A DNA stretch of 64,000 bases, taken from NCBI RefSeq assembly GCF_943193205.1, contig NZ_CALPDD010000012.1:1-64000 (forward strand). Reading direction: 5' to 3'. A program made the translations under genes and the position numbers. Under the pieces are notes generated by a model, which was not told the DNA's origin, did no database searches, and saw nothing but the letters and a program-made list of their open reading frames with translations. This DNA comes from Alistipes muris. GTDB taxonomy: Bacteria > Bacteroidota > Bacteroidia > Bacteroidales > Rikenellaceae. Shown here piece by piece: positions 59,138 through 64,000 of this stretch (position 1 is its first letter; each line of letters starts with the position of its first letter).

Positions 59138-60196
59138 ATGAATACATGGTATCATATTCGGCGGCTTTCGGTGGCGTTGACTGCGTTTGCCGCGCTTGTA
59201 TCCTGCAATGGCTTTGTCTATGAGCAGGAGGAGGATTGCACGGTCTATTATCGGGTCAAGTTCCGCTATGACATGAATCTGAAGTTCGCCGACGCCTTTG
59301 CCCACGAGGTGAAGTCCATCAGGCTCTGCGCGTTCGACATGGAGGACGAGCTGGTGTGGGAGAGTTCCGAGCAGGGCGAGGCGCTCGCGGCCAGGGATTA
59401 CGTCATGACGCTGCCCCTCGACCCCGGCAAGTACCGGCTGGTCGCATGGTGCGGACTGGGCGACGGAGCGTCTTTCTGCTTGCCGGACGCGGAGCCCGCG
59501 CGCGATCCCCGGGACCTGCATTGCCGGATGAACTGCGTTTCGGTGATCTCGCCCGAGAGTTCGGACGGTGTGAAGCAGCCCGCTTATTCCGACCGGGATT
59601 TGCAGCCGTTGTTCCATGGCATGATGGAGGTGGAGCTGCCCGACAATCACGACGGGGGAGAGTACATTTATGAAATGTCGCTCACCAAGGATACGAACGT
59701 CTTCCGTGTGGTGTTGCAGCATCTTTCCGGCGAGGACATCCACCCGGCCGACTTCGAGTTCAGCATCGAGGACGACAACGGCTGGCTGGCGTTCGACAAT
59801 TCGATACTTCGCGAGGAGCCTGTCGTGTATCGGCCGTGGAAGGTCTATTCCGGAGCGGCGGGTGTGGAGAAGGGCCGCGCCATCACTTCCGTGCAGGTCG
59901 CTGTGGCGGAGCTGACCGTGAACCGCCTGGTCATGAGGGACTGGACGAAGTACAGACAGCCCATGCTGACCATCCGCTCTGCGTCGGACGGCAAGCTGAT
60001 CGCTTCCTTGCCCGTCATTGATTACGCCTTGCTGGTAAAGGGCGCGCACCATCAGCAGATGGACGACCAGGAGTATCTCGACCGCGCGGACGAGTACAAC
60101 ATGACTTTCTTCCTCGACCGGAACGACAACTGGGTAAGTACCGTGATCCAGGTCAATTCGTGGCAGGTAGTGCTCAACGATTCGGGTCTGGATTGA
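59138..60196 (+). CDS. FimB/Mfa2-type fimbrial anchor lipoprotein
   Basis: 352 residues with a lipobox (LTAFAALVSCNGFVYEQE, Cys23). The domain pattern fits the FimB/Mfa2 anchor, which ends pilus growth and fixes the base to the outer membrane: CTVYYRVKFRYDMNLKFADA, then LDPGKYRLVAWCGLGDG, and the C-terminal TVIQVNSWQVVLNDSG. It follows the major fimbrillin by 64 nt. Confidence 0.88.
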   Translation: MNTWYHIRRLSVALTAFAALVSCNGFVYEQEEDCTVYYRVKFRYDMNLKFADAFAHEVKSIRLCAFDMEDELVWESSEQGEALAARDYVMTLPLDPGKYRLVAWCGLGDGASFCLPDAEPARDPRDLHCRMNCVSVISPESSDGVKQPAYSDRDLQPLFHGMMEVELPDNHDGGEYIYEMSLTKDTNVFRVVLQHLSGEDIHPADFEFSIEDDNGWLAFDNSILREEPVVYRPWKVYSGAAGVEKGRAITSVQVAVAELTVNRLVMRDWTKYRQPMLTIRSASDGKLIASLPVIDYALLVKGAHHQQMDDQEYLDRADEYNMTFFLDRNDNWVSTVIQVNSWQVVLNDSGLD

Positions 60197-60221
60197 GCAG
60201 GCGTTTTTTCGGTAGGATAAA

Positions 60222-61385
60222 ATGAAACTTATGTCGCGACATATCCTTTGGATGGCTCCGGTGTTCTGTCTCGTCTTGACGCTGGGGGCCTGTCAGCGGA
60301 AAGCGGGTGCCGATACGCCCTCCGGTGCCGACGGTACGGTGACGCTCGTGCTCAATACGGAAGTTCTCGGGGCGCCGCGCTCCGGGGCGGACGACGGTTT
60401 CCCGGACGAGGAAAAGATGGAGACGCTGCGTATCGTCATCCTGCATGCCGACGGTACGGTGGAGTACAACCGTTTGCTGGATTTCGGCGCCGGTTTGCAG
60501 ACCGCATGCACGCAGCTCGTCAAGGTGAGGGAGGCCGAGACGAAGGCTGTTTATCTGATAGCCAACGAAGCGAGCGTTCCCGGCTTGGGCAATATGGAGC
60601 TGGACGGTTTCGCGGCAGGCGACGCCGGGTTCGGGGAGAAGGTCGGCAATCTCTCTTTCGTCCCCGACTACGCAGGCCCTTCTATCCCGATGAGCGCCAT
60701 GTACGAAGTGGAGGTCGGGCAGGCGTCGAAAGAGTGCCGGTTCTACTTGGTGCGTGCCGCCACGAAATTCACGTTCCGTTTCAAGAACATGCGCAGCGGC
60801 CCGGTTACGGTAAACAGCATTGCGGTTTCGGACATTGCAGGCCATACCTATCTGATGCCCCGCAAGAAGAGCCCGACGATGCGGTTTCGGGAAGCGGACG
60901 GGAGCGAAAGCGAACTTTTCTGGATAACCTGGCTGAAAAGGGTGTCGGACGAATCGCAGCGGAATCCCGACGACAGGGAGCTGGCGGACAAAAGAGGGTG
61001 GATCATGGACTACGACATCCCTGCCGGGACGCTTTCCGATAGGGTCACGGTTCCGGCGCCGGACAATTTCCGGGTGGCCGGATTCGCATACGACATGGAG
61101 GTGCCGAAACCCGGCACGGCCGTCTATCCGGCGTTCTACCTCCCGGAAAGCAAGAGTTTGAAAGCGCCCGGCGGCAATCCGGACGGCGAGCAGGCCTACA
61201 CCATGACGTTCCGCTTGACGGACGACAACAACATGGAGCAGGTGTTCAGCCGTCCTTTCGGCAACCTCAAAGCCCTTTTCCGCAATACGCATGTCGTGGT
61301 GGATGTCACCTTTCAGGAAAAGGAGGTACAGGTCGATGTGATTCCTTACAGCGAAGTGATTCTCGAACCCGAGTTCGGATTGTAG
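60222..61385 (+). CDS. Fimbrial accessory lipoprotein
   Basis: 387 residues with a lipobox (VLTLGACQRKAG, Cys24). The fimbrillin-like fold is suggested by TVTLVLNTEVLGAPRS, METLRIVILHADGTVEYNR and the C-terminal FRNTHVVVDVTFQEKEVQVD. It is probably a tip or minor pilus subunit, as the third and fourth genes usually are in type V loci. Start at 60222; ATG at 60231 is an alternative. Confidence 0.82.
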   Translation: MKLMSRHILWMAPVFCLVLTLGACQRKAGADTPSGADGTVTLVLNTEVLGAPRSGADDGFPDEEKMETLRIVILHADGTVEYNRLLDFGAGLQTACTQLVKVREAETKAVYLIANEASVPGLGNMELDGFAAGDAGFGEKVGNLSFVPDYAGPSIPMSAMYEVEVGQASKECRFYLVRAATKFTFRFKNMRSGPVTVNSIAVSDIAGHTYLMPRKKSPTMRFREADGSESELFWITWLKRVSDESQRNPDDRELADKRGWIMDYDIPAGTLSDRVTVPAPDNFRVAGFAYDMEVPKPGTAVYPAFYLPESKSLKAPGGNPDGEQAYTMTFRLTDDNNMEQVFSRPFGNLKALFRNTHVVVDVTFQEKEVQVDVIPYSEVILEPEFGL

Positions 61386-61405
61386 CTCATAGCAAGCGTA
61401 GAAAG

Positions 61406-64000
61406 ATGAAGCGTTTTATATTGTGTCTCCTCGTTTGTTCGGCGGTCTTTGCAGCCATGGGCTGCCGGGACGATTTCATGGCCGACGGCCTCGCCGAAAA
61501 AGGCATGGCCCGGGTGTGCGCCACGGTGGATTTCAAGCCCATGTCTGTCGGACTTGTGCAGACACGGGCCGCCGGCGATGCCATCAAGGAGATTTCCAGC
61601 CTTCATGTGCTGTTGTATGATTATCAGAGCGGCAAGCTCGTGAAAAGTTATTCGGTCGCGGATTACAAGGCTTCGGAGATGGACCGTGCCGACGCGGATG
61701 CCGAGAACGGGGTGAGCGCCGAGTCCCGGACCAAGCGCGTCACGTTCGAGCTGCCGGAAAAGATCGCTTTCGGCAGATATCGCATGTACGCGGTGGCCAA
61801 TATCCCCGATTTGCTCGAAGTCCATGCCGGTGCTGTCGGCACCGTGGCGGGGCTCAAGAGCCTGCCGCTCACTTGGAACGCCACCGACATGGCCGCCAAC
61901 GGTCAGATGATCGGGTATTTCACGAAGACTTCTTCGGTGCAGCCGGAGGACCAGCCGCTCGAATTGCATGAAAATACCCTCAACCTGCATGCGTGGCTGC
62001 GCCGCGCGGCTTCCAAAGTGACCGTCGCCTACGACGGCAGCGGGTTGAAAGAGGGCGTTTTCATCTATATTCAGTCGGTGCAAATCAAGGACATACCGCA
62101 GCAGTGCTATCTCGGAAAGGACAATAACGTCGGTGCCGCAGGCTATGCGCTGGATTTTCCCGCGAACGGACCCGACATGCCCGACGGCGAGACGATCTAT
62201 TATCACGACGGCGGCCATTCCGACGATTTCGATTGCGACGACGGCTGCAAGGGCCATTGCATCATGGTGGGTGCTCCCTACTTGGGTTCTCACGGCGAGA
62301 CCGATCCGGCGCTGTTCTTTTACGAGAACATGCAGGGCACGGGCAAGGACAAAAGGCAGGACGCCGACGGCGACGGTGTGCTGGATGCGCCCGGGCTGCC
62401 GAACGACCCGGACAAATATCCGGATTACAAGCTCAAGGACGACAAGACCTACGGTACATACATAGAGGTCAAGGCGCGCTACATCTCCAACAACTCCGAG
62501 AAGCTGGGCAACGGTCCCATCACCTATCGTTTCATGTTGGGCCAGGACGTGATGAAAGACTACGACGCCCGCCGCAACTGCCACTACAAGGTGACGCTGA
62601 AGTTCAAGAATTTCGCCAACGAGGCCGACTGGCACATCGAGTACGAGGAGCCCGAGCCGGGCGTGATGGCCCCCGAGCCTTATTATATTTCCTATCTCTA
62701 CAACCACTCCATGATGTATCCCATCAAGGTGGCGACGGGCGGCAGGAAAATCGAGTACATGAAGGCGGAAATCATCGACAACCGCTGGGCGCCCCACAAC
62801 GCCGAGCCGGAGGTTTATTACGACAAGATGGACCTGCCCGAGCAGAACCAGTGGAACGGTTTTCTGTCGCTCCACCAGACGATGCAGACGGTCATCTTCG
62901 GAACTACCAACGAGTTCTATTACAACCAGATTCCCAAGCGGGGCGAGCGCGAGTACCGGGATTTCGACGAGGGGGAATTCGCCACGGCCGGTTCCGAAAG
63001 CACCGACACCTACCGCGTGGTGAAGCATCCGACGGAGGCCGACACGTACAACATCTACATCCCCATGTACACGCGGGCCAAGCAGCTCATAACGACGACG
63101 GGCTACACCGGCAACAATCCCTACGTGGCGCACCAGCGGAAAGCAATCGTGAAGATTACCACCAAGCTGGAGGGGTTGAATCCGCCTTTCGAGAACATCG
63201 TGCATATCTACCAGGTCCGCCGGATCGTGAACCCCAAGGGGATTTACCGCAGCAGCGGCAACAACAAGTCGTTCCATGTGGTCCTGAAGCGGCTGCCGGA
63301 GGAAAACGCGGAGCGTTTCGAGACGTTCCAGTCGGACGGTCCGTGGCGGGCTTATGTCGTGAGCAGGCACAACGGCGACGGAATTACGCTCTCGGGCCGT
63401 TCCGGCAAGTCGGAGCTGGTCAGGAACGAAGATCCGGTCTACGGCGACATCGTGCACGGCAAGACAGGCAGTACGATAGATTTCAACGTGGATTTCAAGG
63501 GCGGAAGTCCCGGTGCGAACCGCTATGCCATCATCCGGGTCGAGTACCACAACTATACTTGCCAGCATCTGATTTTCGTCAGACAGGGGAACGAGCCCGA
63601 CAATCTGCTCGACGGCGATGTGCTGTGGTATGCCGAGAACATGAAGACCCGCACGGAGCGGGCGCATACCCCCTTGGAGGAGGGTTCGCTGTTCAAGTTC
63701 GGCAACTGGGACGACCCCATCGACGCGCTGAACAACAGGAATTCCAAGGCCCCCTGGATTCATGTGGAGCCCGAAGACTTCAAATTGTCTCCGGCCGACG
63801 GTTTGGTCATCGCCGGTACGGGCGAGACTAAGCAATGGGACGAAATCCCGTTTGCATCCGTATCGGAGACCTTTGCGGACCCCATGTCCGACATGCGGGT
63901 GGCCCAGGATGCCGATTATCGGGTGCTGTTCGAGAGCGAAGAGATAGAGCAGGGCTACGGCGTTCTCTACGGCGACGATGCGGTGGCGACCGCCGACCAT
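61406..64000 (+). CDS. DUF4906 large fimbrial tip-type protein (3' truncated by window)
   Basis: At least 865 residues, open to the window end. Lipobox VFAAMGCRDDFM (Cys20). N-terminal fimbrillin-like domain (EISSLHVLLYDYQSGKLVKS), then GAPYLGSHGETDPALFFYEN, typical of DUF4906, and a long beta-rich part with YRFMLGQDVMKDYDARRNCH. Large proteins of this type cap many Bacteroidales fimbriae and may act as the adhesin. The end lies outside the window. Confidence 0.82.
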   Translation, partial: MKRFILCLLVCSAVFAAMGCRDDFMADGLAEKGMARVCATVDFKPMSVGLVQTRAAGDAIKEISSLHVLLYDYQSGKLVKSYSVADYKASEMDRADADAENGVSAESRTKRVTFELPEKIAFGRYRMYAVANIPDLLEVHAGAVGTVAGLKSLPLTWNATDMAANGQMIGYFTKTSSVQPEDQPLELHENTLNLHAWLRRAASKVTVAYDGSGLKEGVFIYIQSVQIKDIPQQCYLGKDNNVGAAGYALDFPANGPDMPDGETIYYHDGGHSDDFDCDDGCKGHCIMVGAPYLGSHGETDPALFFYENMQGTGKDKRQDADGDGVLDAPGLPNDPDKYPDYKLKDDKTYGTYIEVKARYISNNSEKLGNGPITYRFMLGQDVMKDYDARRNCHYKVTLKFKNFANEADWHIEYEEPEPGVMAPEPYYISYLYNHSMMYPIKVATGGRKIEYMKAEIIDNRWAPHNAEPEVYYDKMDLPEQNQWNGFLSLHQTMQTVIFGTTNEFYYNQIPKRGEREYRDFDEGEFATAGSESTDTYRVVKHPTEADTYNIYIPMYTRAKQLITTTGYTGNNPYVAHQRKAIVKITTKLEGLNPPFENIVHIYQVRRIVNPKGIYRSSGNNKSFHVVLKRLPEENAERFETFQSDGPWRAYVVSRHNGDGITLSGRSGKSELVRNEDPVYGDIVHGKTGSTIDFNVDFKGGSPGANRYAIIRVEYHNYTCQHLIFVRQGNEPDNLLDGDVLWYAENMKTRTERAHTPLEEGSLFKFGNWDDPIDALNNRNSKAPWIHVEPEDFKLSPADGLVIAGTGETKQWDEIPFASVSETFADPMSDMRVAQDADYRVLFESEEIEQGYGVLYGDDAVATADH

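Noticed and set aside
61346..64000. Minus-strand frame of 884 codons across the last gene
   Set aside because: The plus strand encodes a coherent lipoprotein with DUF4906 features over the same span; the minus frame is a shadow.
1..64000. CRISPR array or prophage structural genes
   Set aside because: No regularly spaced repeats with unique spacers and no capsid, tail or terminase gene is seen; only a lysis-like gene pair occurs.

Overview
The window looks like a chromosome segment of a Bacteroidales gut commensal, most probably Alistipes (Rikenellaceae). The grounds are a GC-rich core, promoters of the Bacteroidetes sigma type (TTTG, about 19 bp, TAnnTTTG) in front of many genes, and typical families: two-ExbD transport operon, Bat aerotolerance cluster, DUF3078, DUF3108, WbqC and a type V (FimA/Mfa1) pilus locus. 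The genus is inferred from gene content and composition, not from a marker-gene comparison.

Layout. 1-1149: no protein gene; short repeats and a likely small RNA. 1150-10295: housekeeping genes (AraC regulator, membrane protein, rnhB, a FISUMP-type gene relic, an ExbB/ExbD operon, ansA, tatD, dprA). 10527-10597: tRNA-Cys. About 10642-24424: a foreign island whose integrase has lost its N-terminal half. 24435-29271: MATE exporter, hpf, a Xer recombinase, a flavin reductase, a two-gene lysis-like cassette and RNase P RNA. 29398-35447: a MoxR/DUF58/Bat operon interrupted by a four-helix-bundle gene sitting between 24-bp inverted repeats. 35817-54874: DNA repair and housekeeping genes (pcrA, nth, recG, ispG, wbqC-like, GH2, cvpA, rsgA, trmH-like, an aminotransferase, nfo, DUF3078, an S41 protease). 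55311-64000: a fimbrial operon whose last gene runs off the window.

The island has two parts. 17.7-24.4 kb is a mobilisation module: relaxase, its accessory protein, a Toprim primase-like protein, two HTH proteins, an AlbA_2/HATPase regulator and the integrase remnant. 10.7-17.6 kb is a much more AT-rich, tightly packed operon on the minus strand: a NurA-like nuclease, a HerA-like pumping ATPase, an Hsp90/GHKL-type ATPase, a radical SAM protein with a B12-binding-like N-terminus, and two tiny overlapping ORFs. I cannot match this combination to a named defence system. It is the strongest candidate here for an undescribed one; the family assignments are mine from motifs, and the defence role is inference.

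Other points worth attention: a GH2 protein that appears to lack its catalytic acid/base Glu, an AT-rich repeat family that supplies a stop codon to one gene and flanks a MITE-like segment, a G9 tract in front of an HTH gene, and several genes whose promoter box lies so close to the ATG that the transcript should be nearly leaderless.
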